From positions 1 through 63,518 of the forward strand of contig JAUMBQ010000012.1 in assembly GCA_032119595.1 (NCBI GenBank): a stretch of 63,518 nucleotides of DNA, in the 5' to 3' direction. Both the position numbers and the translations under genes were made by a program. Numbering within the stretch: the stretch's first letter is position 1; every line of letters begins with the position of its first letter. Shown in pieces: positions 24,838 through 33,849 of this stretch. The stretch comes from JAGIBJ01 sp032119595. GTDB taxonomy: Bacteria > Actinomycetota > Thermoleophilia > Solirubrobacterales > Solirubrobacteraceae. The notes under the pieces were generated by a model. It made no database searches. It was given only the letters and a program-made list of their open reading frames with translations, and was not told the origin of the DNA.

Positions 24838-26898
24838 ATGCCCAGGTCTAGTCACCTACTCATTTCCATGGCCGCTGCTGCGGCCTCGCTCGTTGTGGCT
24901 GGTCCAGCGCAAGCGCTGCAGATCAGTGAGGGCCGCCTCCGCGGCCCGAACGGCGCCAACGACGAATTCGTGGAGCTCTACAACGACTCCAACGCCGCGC
25001 TCACGGTCAGTACTACCGACGGCTCGGGCGGTTGGGCAGTCGTAGCCAGCGACGGCACGACGCGATTCACGGTCCCGAACGGGACCGTCATCCCAGCTCG
25101 CGGGCACTACCTCGGTGCGAACTCCGTGGGGTATTCGCTCGGCGGTTCCAGCGCCGCGGCCGACATCACCTACGCCGTCGACATCCCGGACAACTTCGGA
25201 GTCGCGGTCTTCGACACCGCCAATCCAGCGAACTTCGCCATCGGGACCCGCCTCGACGCGTTCGGCACCAGCAGCGTCGGAGACACCCTTTTCCGCGAAG
25301 GCAGCGGTTACGCCCCGCTCACGCCGTTCTCGATCGACTATTCCTTCTACCGCGATGAGCGCCCAGGGTTCCCGAAGGACACCGGCTCCAACGCCGCCGA
25401 CTTCGTGTTCGTCGACACCAACGGCACCTCGGCTGGCGCGGGCCAGCGCCTCGGCGCTCCCGGCCCGCAGAACCTGGCCGCTCCGGTAACCGGTCCCGGC
25501 AATCTGTCGGTGACGCTCGTTGACCCGGAGGTGTCTGCCGACGCCGAACCCAATCTCGCGCGGCCGCTCACCTCGAGCCCCGCCACCAACGCGACGTTCG
25601 GTCAGGTCATCATCCGGCGTCACATCACCAACCTCTCCACCACTCCCGTGACGTCGCTCGCGTTCCGGGTGTCCGACGTCACGACGTTCCCCTCGCCCTC
25701 CGGTGTCTCCGACCTGCGCCCGCAGACCTCAGGCGGCAGCGGATCGATCCTCGGGACCACGCTCACTGGGCCGAGCCAGCCGAACGGCGGCGGCTTCAAC
25801 TCACTCATGACCGTTCCGGCCGTCAGCCCGGGCTCGCCGCTCAACCCGGGCGAGAGCATCGACGTGCAGTTCCAGATGGGCGTCCAGCAAGACGGCGCCC
25901 TGCGGTTCTGCGCCCAGGCGGCAGGATTGCCGTCCGCAAACGGGCTCGTTGAGTACGTCGGCACCACGAACGGTGGCGCTTCGCCGTCGAGCGTCTGCGC
26001 ACCGTCCTACGCCCCCTTCGCGCTCGGGGCATCGGCAACGCCCACCTTCCCCGACCAGCCAACGGGCAGCATCGGCGCCTCGCGGTCCATCACGTTCACG
26101 AACCCGGCCCCGGTCGCGGTCACCCTCGGTCGCGCGTCGATCGCCGAGGACGACTTCCTCGTCAGCGAAAACGGCTGCGCGGGCCGATCGATTCTCCCCG
26201 GAGCCTCGTGCACGGTCCGTGTGCGCTTCACGCCGTCCGCGGCGGGCACCCGGACGGGCACGCTCCGGCTGCGCTCGAGCATGCTGCCCGAGGCCGACGT
26301 GGCGTTGACCGCCCTCGGCACGGCTGCCCCGGTTGACGGAGCCGACGGCGCGGCAGGCGCTGACGGCGCTGACGGCATTGACGGCACTGACGGCATTGAC
26401 GGCGCTGTAGGCCCGATCGGTGCCACCGGCCCGATCGGATCCACGGGTCCGGCCGGCAACACGGGTGCCGCCGGCGCCACTGGCGCCACTGGCGCCACTG
26501 GCGCACCCGGCGCTGCCGGCTCGGCCGGAGCTACGGGTCCGGTTGGCAACACCGGCAACGCTGGACCGACCGGCGCTGCCGGCAACACCGGCCCGGCTGG
26601 CGTTACCGGTGCGATGGGCCCCGCGGGTCCGGCTGGTGCGGCCGCGAAGCTGCCGTGCACCACACAGAGGCTGAAGACGGGCACAAAGATCACGTGCGAC
26701 TTCACCGGCAAGACCGCAGTGAAGGTCAGCGGCAAGACCGCGGTGAAGGTGGCACTGAAAACCCGCGCTGGCAAGGTGCTCGCGATGGGCACCACGAAGC
26801 GTGGCATCGTCGTCTTCCGGACCGGACCGAAGCTGAAGGCGGGCGTCTACGTCGTCCGCATCCAGAACGGCCCGAAGCTGCGGATCTCCGTCAGCTAG
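24838..26898 (+). CDS. Secreted lamin-tail-domain protein with collagen-like region
   Basis: 686 residues from ATG 24838, with GAGG six bases upstream. Signal peptide 1-26. Residues 27-150 fit a lamin tail domain (LQISEGRLRG, NDEFVELYNDSNAALTV). The middle holds Ig-like strands, including a choice-of-anchor type segment (FTNPAPVAVTLGRASI; GCAGRSILPGASCTVRVRF). About 34 Gly-X-Y triplets follow (near 502-602), then a basic beta C-terminus with two Cys (LPCTTQRLKTGTKITCDF). Collagen-like regions trimerise and make surface stalks. A hairpin terminator follows. Likely a surface filament or adhesin. Confidence 0.88.
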   Translation: MPRSSHLLISMAAAAASLVVAGPAQALQISEGRLRGPNGANDEFVELYNDSNAALTVSTTDGSGGWAVVASDGTTRFTVPNGTVIPARGHYLGANSVGYSLGGSSAAADITYAVDIPDNFGVAVFDTANPANFAIGTRLDAFGTSSVGDTLFREGSGYAPLTPFSIDYSFYRDERPGFPKDTGSNAADFVFVDTNGTSAGAGQRLGAPGPQNLAAPVTGPGNLSVTLVDPEVSADAEPNLARPLTSSPATNATFGQVIIRRHITNLSTTPVTSLAFRVSDVTTFPSPSGVSDLRPQTSGGSGSILGTTLTGPSQPNGGGFNSLMTVPAVSPGSPLNPGESIDVQFQMGVQQDGALRFCAQAAGLPSANGLVEYVGTTNGGASPSSVCAPSYAPFALGASATPTFPDQPTGSIGASRSITFTNPAPVAVTLGRASIAEDDFLVSENGCAGRSILPGASCTVRVRFTPSAAGTRTGTLRLRSSMLPEADVALTALGTAAPVDGADGAAGADGADGIDGTDGIDGAVGPIGATGPIGSTGPAGNTGAAGATGATGATGAPGAAGSAGATGPVGNTGNAGPTGAAGNTGPAGVTGAMGPAGPAGAAAKLPCTTQRLKTGTKITCDFTGKTAVKVSGKTAVKVALKTRAGKVLAMGTTKRGIVVFRTGPKLKAGVYVVRIQNGPKLRISVS
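26342..26643 (+). repeat. Collagen-like Gly-X-Y coding repeat
   Basis: Tandem 9-bp units such as GGCGCTGAC and GGCATTGAC encode Gly-Ala/Ile-Asp triplets, then GGT/GGC-led triplets of the Gly-Ala-Thr and Gly-Pro-Ala type. Low-complexity DNA of this kind changes length easily. Confidence 0.85.
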
Positions 26899-26920
26899 CG
26901 GTAAACGGCGGGGACTGGGA

Positions 26921-26947
26921 CGCGATCGCCTTCACCAGGCGATCGCG
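26921..26947. terminator. Shared hairpin between convergent genes
   Basis: CGCGATCGCC (26921-26930) and GGCGATCGCG (26938-26947) form a 10-bp stem with a 7-base loop. It starts 22 bp after the collagen-like gene and overlaps the last codons and stop of the leftward SDR gene, so it can terminate rightward transcripts and, less usually, lies within the end of the SDR coding region. Confidence 0.6.
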
Positions 26948-27618
26948 CCCTCCTCGTTGAAATACGTGCCGGTCAGCCCGTCTGAGCTGAGCGTGGCGGC
27001 CTGAACGATCACCGTCGCGCCCTGCTCGACGGTGCGCACTCCGGCGAAGTTGTTGAGGTCAGTCGCGGTGAAGCCCGGGCAGACGGCGTTGACGCGGTAG
27101 CGCGGGAGCGCGGCGGCGAGCTTCACGGTGACCATGTTCACGGCCGTCTTCGACGCCGGATAATCCAAGGCGCTGTAGCCACTGCGCTCCAACGCGGTCG
27201 CCAGAGCAAACGACGCGACGCTGCTGGAGACGTTGACGACGACGGGCGCGTCGGATGCGTCGAGCAAATCGCGGAACGCGAGCGTTACCCGCGTGGGGCC
27301 GACCACGTTGGTCGCAAAGATGGCGGTCATCTCCTCGGCGACGGTGTCGAGGGTCGCGCGGTTGGCGCCGCTGATGCCCGCGTTGTTGACGAGCACGTCG
27401 AGGCCGCCGGCCGCGGCAATCACGTCGTGGGCCGCTGCGACCGAGGCGTCGTCGGTGACATCGAGCTGGACGAAGCGGCCGCCGAGGTCATCGGCGGCGG
27501 CGCGGCCTGCAGTCTCGTCGCGTGCGCCGATCCAGACGTCGTGCCCGAGATCGATGAGTTGGCGGGCGGCCTCGCGGCCAAGGCCCTTGTTGGCTCCGGT
27601 GATGAGCATCGTTGACAT
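26932..27618 (-). CDS. Short-chain dehydrogenase/reductase
   Basis: 228 residues from ATG 27618. The Rossmann motif TGANKGLG is at 7-14, the second strand ends in GARD (NADP-type basic residue), then LDVTDDASV, the NNAGISG motif, and the active-site Ser (NVSSSVASF) with YPASK (Tyr and Lys four apart). The length is normal for classical SDRs. It is divergent from an MmyB-type regulator that begins 105 bp away; this SDR-regulator pairing is common in actinobacteria, and the regulator probably controls the SDR. The substrate is unknown; carbonyl reduction is likely. Confidence 0.92.
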   Translation of the reverse strand: MSTMLITGANKGLGREAARQLIDLGHDVWIGARDETAGRAAADDLGGRFVQLDVTDDASVAAAHDVIAAAGGLDVLVNNAGISGANRATLDTVAEEMTAIFATNVVGPTRVTLAFRDLLDASDAPVVVNVSSSVASFALATALERSGYSALDYPASKTAVNMVTVKLAAALPRYRVNAVCPGFTATDLNNFAGVRTVEQGATVIVQAATLSSDGLTGTYFNEEGAIAW

Positions 27619-27723
27619 GACTCGACGGTCGCGACCCGGAGTCGGCGGCACAAGAGACCCGTCGATAGAGGTACTCGCAGGGCGACCATCCGCATTCGCG
27701 GTCGTGGCAGACTGAAGCGGACG

Positions 27724-28545
27724 ATGCAGGACGACCTTGGCACGTGCCTCCGGGCCTGGCGCGACCGCCTCTCCCCCGAGGAGGTCGGCCTCAGCTCCCG
27801 CGGGCGACGACGCGCGAAAGGTCTGCGACGCCAAGAGGTCGCCGAACTCGCGGGACTCTCGGTCGAGTACCTGGCTCGCCTCGAGCAGGGCCGGGCCGCG
27901 CACCCGTCAGCTGCGCTGATCGGTCCGCTGGCGCGCACGCTGCGACTGAGCGCCGCCGAACGCGACCATCTCCTGATGCTCGCGGGTCACGCTCCCGGCT
28001 CGTCGCATTTGGCGCCGCACCTCACGCCGAGCATCCTGCGCATCATCGATCGGCTCAGCGATACCCCGGTGCACATCTCCGACGATCGCTACAACGTCGT
28101 GCATGCCAACCGGCTGGCGATCGCCGTGCTCGGCGACGACCTGATCGGCACGAACTATGCCCACACGATGTTCCTCGGTGGCACGATGCGCGTCGATGAC
28201 GTCGACGGGCACCACGACGATTTCCGCGCTCGGATCGTCGCCGATCTCCGCCAGGTGCTCACCACGTCGTCCCAGCCGGACGCCGTACGAGCGTTGGTCG
28301 ACGAGCTCCTGGCTGGGAGCCCGGACTTCGCGCAGCGCTGGGCGCGGGCCGATGTCGGCAGCGCCGGCCGGCCGCGCAAAGTGATCGTCCACCCAGAGGT
28401 CGGTCGCTTCACCGTCGACTGTGACGTGCTCAGAGTGGTCGACTCCTCGCTCAAACTGATGATCTACACGGCGCCGCCCGGCACACCCGACGCTCAAACG
28501 CTGGCCCTGCTGTCGACGATCGGCGGCCAGCGCTTCGGCGCCTGA
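27724..28545 (+). CDS. XRE-family regulator with MmyB-like ligand-binding domain
   Basis: 273 residues. The N-terminal helix-turn-helix (about 10-75) includes GLRRQEVAELAGLSVEYLAR and LEQGRAAHPS, the signature of the MmyB-type subfamily. Residues about 105-265 form the PAS-like ligand-binding domain (SDTPVHISDDRYNVVHANRL; ending LKLMIYTAPPGTPDAQTL). Members bind fatty-acid-like ligands and regulate a divergent oxidoreductase gene, which is what is found here (SDR at 26932-27618). The shared 105-bp intergenic region should hold the operator, but I see no clear palindrome. Confidence 0.92.
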   Translation: MQDDLGTCLRAWRDRLSPEEVGLSSRGRRRAKGLRRQEVAELAGLSVEYLARLEQGRAAHPSAALIGPLARTLRLSAAERDHLLMLAGHAPGSSHLAPHLTPSILRIIDRLSDTPVHISDDRYNVVHANRLAIAVLGDDLIGTNYAHTMFLGGTMRVDDVDGHHDDFRARIVADLRQVLTTSSQPDAVRALVDELLAGSPDFAQRWARADVGSAGRPRKVIVHPEVGRFTVDCDVLRVVDSSLKLMIYTAPPGTPDAQTLALLSTIGGQRFGA

Positions 28546-28608
28546 GGTGCGCCCCACGGGGAATTGGGCTTCGACCTGCGTCGCAATCCCCTCAGGACGC
28601 CCGAGCGA

Positions 28609-30171
28609 TCAGTACCCGACCCAGGGCTCGCTCGCGTAGTCGAGAATCCTCGGACGCAGCAGGGTCGAGACGCCGACGCCGGGCCGTCGCGCGCGGTCTG
28701 GCGGGAACACCTTGGCGGCCGACCATGTGCCCGGGGTCAGGTAGCGCAGGCCGCGCGGGAGCTCGCGCAGTGCCGGGTCCGGTTGCCGTCCGGCAGCGAC
28801 GAGGTTGAACCCCCAGTCGCCGAACGACGGGACGTCGGCGTGGTACGGGACGGCGGGCAGACCGCTCGCGCGCAGGGTGTTGTGGATCGACCAGTAGGCA
28901 TTGGGGCCGAAGAACGGACTGCCTGACTGGACGGCCATGCGCCCATGCGGGGCCAGCAGGCCGCGCAGCATCGAGTACATCTCGACGGAGTAGAGCTTGG
29001 CCGTCTCGGTTGCGTCCGGATCTGGGAAGTCGACGATCACCGCGTCGAACCGCGCGCCGCGGCGCTGTTCGTCGCGCACCCACGTGAAGGCGTCGGCGGC
29101 GACGAAGCGCACGCGCGGATCTTCGAACGCGCCGCCGTTGAGTTCACGAAGCGGAGCGAAGTGCCGCGCCAGCGCGACGACCGCGTCATCGAGGTCGACG
29201 AGCGTCGCCGACTGCACGTCGCGATAGCGCAGCACCTCCCTCAGCGCCAGACCATCGCCACCCCCGAGGATGAGCACACGTGAGTGAGGACCGTCGAGCG
29301 CCGGGTGCACGAGGAGTTCGTGGTAGCGGTACTCGTCGATCGACGAGAGCTGGAGATCCCCGTTGAGGAACAGCCGCAGGTCCTCGTGCTGGGCACCGAA
29401 CGGCGCTCCGCGGGTGATCACGATGTCCTGGTACTTGGACCGCTCGGCCTTGATAATCGGATCGCGGAACAGCATCTGGCGGGCGCTCAGCTCAAACTCG
29501 TCGGCCCGTGCAGCTGCCCCGCCGAACGCGCCGAGCAGCACTACTCCGCCGACGAATGCCGCACCGACCTTGCGCCGGTTCGGAGCCGGCTCCAGCGACC
29601 GGCTGATGGCCAACGCGACACACAACGCGGCGATCACGTTCAGCGCGGCGACCGCGATCGTTCCGACGAGGAGGCCCAGCGTCGGCAAGAGGACAAACGG
29701 GAAGGCGAGCCCGCCCACGAGCGCGCCCAGATAGTCGACGGCGTTGAGGTTGGCGATCTCGTGCGACGCTCGCTTGAGGCGCAGCCGCTGCAGCAACTCG
29801 ATCAGCAGCGGCACCTCGGCGCCGACGAGGCAGCCGATGATCATCGCCACGACGACCATCACCGCCGTGTACATGTGGAGCCAGGCGAAGGACCAGTACA
29901 GCAACGGCACCGCCGCCGCGCCGACGATCGCGAGCGCGAACTCGACCGCTACGAATGAGCGCAGCGGACGGTGGAGCAATGGCTTGACCGACAGGGCACC
30001 GACCCCCATCGCAAACATCGAGACCGAGATCACGATCGCGGTCTGCTGGATCGAACTCCCGATCAGGTAGCCGCCGAGGGCGATGAGGGCCAGCTCGTAC
30101 AGAAGCCCACACGCGGCGCAGACGAGAACCGCCGCGTAGACGACGGTCAATGCCGGCCGTGAGGGGGCCAT
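28609..30171 (-). CDS. Membrane-bound spermidine synthase-like aminopropyltransferase
   Basis: 520 residues. The N-terminal 215 residues carry about seven membrane helices. The C-terminal half is a SpeE-type domain: QDIVITR, LRLFLNGDLQLSSIDEYRYH, then the SAM-binding GGGDG in VLILGGGDGLALREVLRY, LVDLDDAVV and the DAVIVDFPDPD segment. The family moves aminopropyl groups from decarboxylated SAM to putrescine-like acceptors; membrane versions have unknown acceptors. It is the last gene of a leftward operon with DUF2617, DUF4247 and DUF350 proteins, a set seen together in many actinobacteria and thought to be linked to the envelope. Confidence 0.9.
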   Translation of the reverse strand: MAPSRPALTVVYAAVLVCAACGLLYELALIALGGYLIGSSIQQTAIVISVSMFAMGVGALSVKPLLHRPLRSFVAVEFALAIVGAAAVPLLYWSFAWLHMYTAVMVVVAMIIGCLVGAEVPLLIELLQRLRLKRASHEIANLNAVDYLGALVGGLAFPFVLLPTLGLLVGTIAVAALNVIAALCVALAISRSLEPAPNRRKVGAAFVGGVVLLGAFGGAAARADEFELSARQMLFRDPIIKAERSKYQDIVITRGAPFGAQHEDLRLFLNGDLQLSSIDEYRYHELLVHPALDGPHSRVLILGGGDGLALREVLRYRDVQSATLVDLDDAVVALARHFAPLRELNGGAFEDPRVRFVAADAFTWVRDEQRRGARFDAVIVDFPDPDATETAKLYSVEMYSMLRGLLAPHGRMAVQSGSPFFGPNAYWSIHNTLRASGLPAVPYHADVPSFGDWGFNLVAAGRQPDPALRELPRGLRYLTPGTWSAAKVFPPDRARRPGVGVSTLLRPRILDYASEPWVGY

Positions 30172-30184
30172 GGCGTGAGGCCGC

Positions 30185-30607
30185 TTAGGTGATCGACGCG
30201 ATAGTGATCACCGCGACGGAGATCTGCATCGCCGACATCAGCCACACCGCGTGGTCATCGGTGTCATCGGTCAGCGTCTCGCCGAGCTTCCCGGGGGTCA
30301 GCACGTCGAGGACGAGGAATGCCACGGCCTGCAGCACGATGCCGAGCAGACCGTAGGCCACGGCGTCGCCGAACGTCTCCCACGTTTCGCTGCCAGCGGA
30401 GTAGATCGCCGTCGCGATGATCGCCGCCAGCGAGACGAGGCCGACCGCCGCGAAGATGGTGGCGTCACGTCGATGGTTCTTGAAGATCTCGTCGGCGAGC
30501 TTGCCGGGAGTCAGCAGGTCGAGCACGAAGAAGCCGAGCACCAGCAGTGCCAGCCCCACGCCGGTGTAGGCGGCGGTTGCGAGGAGTCCTTCGAGGAGCG
30601 AGTTCAT
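30185..30607 (-). CDS. DUF350 membrane protein
   Basis: 140 residues with four helices. It contains the duplicated DUF350 feature: two halves each with a hydrophobic helix followed by a Leu-Thr-Pro-Gly-Lys-Leu turn (LDLLTPGKLADEI and LDVLTPGKLGETL). The function is unknown. It lies 13 bp from the SpeE-like gene and 24 bp from the DUF4247 gene on the same strand, so it belongs to one operon. In several bacteria DUF350 genes travel with polyamine synthase-like genes and stress membrane proteins. Confidence 0.9.
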   Translation of the reverse strand: MNSLLEGLLATAAYTGVGLALLVLGFFVLDLLTPGKLADEIFKNHRRDATIFAAVGLVSLAAIIATAIYSAGSETWETFGDAVAYGLLGIVLQAVAFLVLDVLTPGKLGETLTDDTDDHAVWLMSAMQISVAVITIASIT

Positions 30608-30631
30608 GTCGATCAGTGTTCCTTGGTACCG

Positions 30632-31069
30632 CTATTTGCCTTCGCCGCTGCCGCCGCCGCGGAACTCGTCCCAAGCGGCCACCTGTGCGCTGTACTGCGC
30701 GTAGCCGGCGTCGAAAGTCCAGAGCTGAGCCGTGGCACCGGCAGCCGCCGCGGCCGCGACGACGACCATGAAGTCGTCGCCGTAGCGCAGGAACGTGTTG
30801 CCGCCGCTCACGATCGAATCATCGGGCGCCGTTCCACCCAAGATCTGCTGGACGGCGCCGTCCTGCGGCTTGGTGGTCGAGTAGGAGATCCCGCTCTCGG
30901 GGGCGCTGCCGCTGACCTTCGTCAGGTTGTCGTCGAGCCACCCTTGCGGGCCGGACGTGCCGCACGCGGCCAGCGGCAGCACCGCGCCGAGCACGAGCAG
31001 GAAGGCCAGCAAGCGCCGGAGCGCGGCGGCGTTGGTGGCCGGAAGGCCGCTGAGCGTCAGTGCGGTCAT
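30632..31069 (-). CDS. DUF4247 lipoprotein
   Basis: 145 residues from ATG 31069, which overlaps the stop of the upstream DUF2617 gene (31066-31069). Signal peptide with lipobox LPLAAC, the Cys being residue 36. The mature part fits DUF4247: WLDDNLTKVSGSAPES, TFLRYGDDFMVVVAA, IxY-type ends, and a Gly/Ser-rich tail. It should be lipid-anchored on the outer face of the membrane. The four-gene order DUF2617-DUF4247-DUF350-SpeE-like implies a shared envelope task. No enzyme motif is visible. Confidence 0.85.
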   Translation of the reverse strand: MTALTLSGLPATNAAALRRLLAFLLVLGAVLPLAACGTSGPQGWLDDNLTKVSGSAPESGISYSTTKPQDGAVQQILGGTAPDDSIVSGGNTFLRYGDDFMVVVAAAAAAGATAQLWTFDAGYAQYSAQVAAWDEFRGGGSGEGK

Positions 31070-31548
31070 AGCTGGGTCCGGAGTCGACTTTCGGTCGTGA
31101 CGAGTTCGCCCGTCTGCGGGTAGGCGTGCCACGTCGTCCATGAGATGGCGTCGTCGATCTGCTCGGCCCGCAACCCGGTCACCGCCAGCTCGCTCCCCGG
31201 GAAGCCGGCGACGATGGCCGCCGGGTCGCCGGTCAGCGTGTCGATCAGGCCGCGAACCCGGGTGGCGTAGTCGGGGGCGGCGAAGCGCTCGGTTCGCGAC
31301 GCAAACGCGTACGGTCCGTCGCTGGACTTCGTCGGCATCGTGGCGCCGCCGGGCAGGCCACACGCGACGGTCTCCGAGAACCCGCCCACGAGCACCTGGT
31401 GCGAGGCGCCGAGCACGCGCAGCTCGACCGTGGCCGAGTTCAGCGCGACGCGCCTCGCGGCCAGCGGCTCGATCGGGCTCATGCCGGTGGCCCACCGCAG
31501 CATCGCCGCAGCGGCATCGGCGTAGGGAACAGCGAGACGGACGTGCAT
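31066..31548 (-). CDS. DUF2617 protein, first gene of the SpeE-like operon
   Basis: 160 residues from ATG 31548. It fits DUF2617: MHVRLAVPYADAAAAM at the start, VELRVLGASHQVLVGGFSET with the expected ASHQ, then ERFAAPDYATRVRGLIDTL and TWHAYPQTGELV at the end. It is soluble, with no signal peptide. Members occur beside DUF4247 and DUF350 genes; the function is unknown. Its stop overlaps the next start by four bases, so translation is coupled. It is the promoter-proximal gene; the divergent M19-like gene begins about 200 bp away. Confidence 0.85.
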   Translation of the reverse strand: MHVRLAVPYADAAAAMLRWATGMSPIEPLAARRVALNSATVELRVLGASHQVLVGGFSETVACGLPGGATMPTKSSDGPYAFASRTERFAAPDYATRVRGLIDTLTGDPAAIVAGFPGSELAVTGLRAEQIDDAISWTTWHAYPQTGELVTTESRLRTQL

Positions 31549-31744
31549 GGCAGCGCGTGACAACGTAGCGCGCCCCAAGGCGGAAGATTCAGGGGAGGCA
31601 TGCTGCCGACCGTACGGCCGACGCACCCGCGCGTCATACGCCGAACGTCGCGAGTGGCGCGCCGAACGGGTGTTGAGCCCTAGACATGGCAGTCGCTTTC
31701 CCGTCGCGCTTGTTTCCGGCGCAGTGCCGTGCCATCGTGACAGC

Positions 31745-33766
31745 GTGTCCCTCGTTCCTCGTCTTCTTCTGGCCGGTGGCCTTCTCGCCCCCGTCGGCGC
31801 GGCTCCGGCGCAGGCCGCGACCCCCAAGCCGGTCTACTCGGTGGTCAACGGCTGCTATGCGCTGAAGGACACCGAAACTGGCAAGTTCGCCAGTCGCGAC
31901 TCCCGCGGATACGGCGTCTCCGCCTCGGCTGAGGCCACGCCATTTCGGCTGCAGGCCACGGCGCTCGGCAGTTACCTGCTCTACGGCCCTGATCGGCGCA
32001 TGCCGCAGGCCACCAGCCCGCTCACGTCGCGCGCGTCGCCGGCGCTCCCGGCGGACTGGTCGGTCGGCGAGGTCGAAGACGGAACGCTGCGCCTGACTTC
32101 CAAGCTGAGCGGCAAGGACTTGACGGTCACGGCAGATGACCGCCTCAGCCTCAGCGCCGATCCGCGCCCGCGCTGGTCGTTCGTTGCGGCTCAGGGGTGC
32201 GCGGACTTTCCGGAACTCGCGACCGGCACCACCGGCACGCCGCTGAAGGGCGCAAGCCCCGACGGTCCCGTCCGCGGGTTCCTCGACACCCACACGCACG
32301 TGAGTGCCTACCGCTTCATCGGTGGCAAGTTCCACTGCGGCGCGCCGTGGAGCCCGTACGGGGTCACCGTTGCGCTCAAGGACTGCGCCGACCACGGCAC
32401 CGACGGCAGCACCGCCCTGGTCGAGAATCTCCTCACGTACGGCAAGCTCGTCCACAAGCACAGCACCACGGGCTGGCCGAGCTTCACCGGTTGGCCGACG
32501 CACAATTCCAACACCCACGAGAGCACGTACTGGAAGTGGCTGGAGCGGTCGTGGCGCGGCGGGCTGCGGCTGATGGTCAACGACGTGGTCGAGAACCGCG
32601 CGCTCTGCGAGATCTACTGGCTGAAGAAGAACCCGTGCAACGACATGGTCAGCGCACGCGGGCAGATCAAGGCGATGCACGAGCTGCAGGACTACATCGA
32701 CGCGCAGTCCGGCGGCCCCGGCGAAGGCTTCCTGCGGATCGTCAGGTCGCCGCAGGAGGCGCGCCGCGAAATCAACGACGGGAAGCTCGCGATGGTCCTG
32801 GGCATCGAGGTCTCAGAGGTCCTGGACTGCAAACTCCGCGGGTCCACGCCCAAGTGCACGGCCGACGAGATCGACGCGCGCCTCACCGAGCTCCATGACC
32901 TTGGCGTGCAGTCGGCGTTCATCGCACATAAGTTCGACAACGCCCTCGCCGGGACGACCTTCGACAGCGGCATGACGGGGCTGTTCGTGAACATCGGCAA
33001 CAAGTACGCCACCGGCCGCTGGTGGGACGCCGGCGCCTGCCCCGCCGGCCAGGAGCCCGACAACACGCCGCCAGGGATCACCGGTCAGAACCTGCAGCAG
33101 TTCCGCGCCCTCGGAACGGGCATCGGCAAGACGATCCTCAATGGCGCGCTGCCGGTCTACCCGCCCGGCCAGGTCTGCAACCCCAAGGGTCTGTCGGAAC
33201 TGGGTCACCACATGGTCCGCAAGATGGCCGAACTCGGGATGATCGTCGAAGCCGACCACATGAGCGTGAAGGCCCGCACCCAGACGCTCGATCTCTTGGA
33301 ACAGCTCCAGTACCCGGGCGTGATCAGCAGCCACAGCTGGTCGGATCATTCCGCGCAGGTGCGGCTCCAGCGCCTCGGTGGCCTGCTCTCGCCCTACGGC
33401 ACTGACTCCCAGGAGTACGTGAAGAATTGGGAGCGCACTCGCTCCACTCGCCGCCCGGGGCTGTTTGGAATCGGGTATGGCTCCGACAGCAACGGCCTGG
33501 GTGCGCAACCCGCTCCGCGCCCAGGTGCGTCGACGAACAAGCCCGTCATCTACCCCTACCGAACGTTCGACGGCGGCACCACGATGGCGATCCAGCCCGC
33601 CGGCACGCGCACGTTCGACGTCAACAAGGACGGCGTCGCCAACTACGGCCTCTTCCCGGACTACATCGAGGATCTGCGCCACCTCGCCGGCGACCAGATC
33701 GTCGACGACATGGCGAACGGCGCCGAGGCGTACCTGCAGCTCTGGGAGAGCGCCAAAGCCTGGTAG
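31745..33766 (+). CDS. Secreted membrane-dipeptidase (M19)-like metal hydrolase
   Basis: 673 residues from GTG 31745 (GTG 31724 also possible). Signal peptide 1-28. Residues about 29-160 are a beta domain. The catalytic TIM barrel begins at FLDTHTHVSAYRF (metal-binding His-x-His) and continues with LAMVLGIEVSEV, IAHKFDNALAG, MIVEADHMSVKARTQTL and VISSHSW, the pattern of peptidase M19 renal-dipeptidase relatives. This clade is large, with extra insertions. Substrates of M19 enzymes are dipeptides, including D-amino acid ones, so cell-wall peptide turnover is possible. It is secreted with no anchor. Confidence 0.8.
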   Translation: MSLVPRLLLAGGLLAPVGAAPAQAATPKPVYSVVNGCYALKDTETGKFASRDSRGYGVSASAEATPFRLQATALGSYLLYGPDRRMPQATSPLTSRASPALPADWSVGEVEDGTLRLTSKLSGKDLTVTADDRLSLSADPRPRWSFVAAQGCADFPELATGTTGTPLKGASPDGPVRGFLDTHTHVSAYRFIGGKFHCGAPWSPYGVTVALKDCADHGTDGSTALVENLLTYGKLVHKHSTTGWPSFTGWPTHNSNTHESTYWKWLERSWRGGLRLMVNDVVENRALCEIYWLKKNPCNDMVSARGQIKAMHELQDYIDAQSGGPGEGFLRIVRSPQEARREINDGKLAMVLGIEVSEVLDCKLRGSTPKCTADEIDARLTELHDLGVQSAFIAHKFDNALAGTTFDSGMTGLFVNIGNKYATGRWWDAGACPAGQEPDNTPPGITGQNLQQFRALGTGIGKTILNGALPVYPPGQVCNPKGLSELGHHMVRKMAELGMIVEADHMSVKARTQTLDLLEQLQYPGVISSHSWSDHSAQVRLQRLGGLLSPYGTDSQEYVKNWERTRSTRRPGLFGIGYGSDSNGLGAQPAPRPGASTNKPVIYPYRTFDGGTTMAIQPAGTRTFDVNKDGVANYGLFPDYIEDLRHLAGDQIVDDMANGAEAYLQLWESAKAW

Positions 33767-33849
33767 TCCCGTATGCGGCGGGTCGCGCGCCCCGAGGTCA
33801 GCCCCTGATCGGCACCACGACGAGCCCGTCGAGGTGCCCGTCCACGGGC

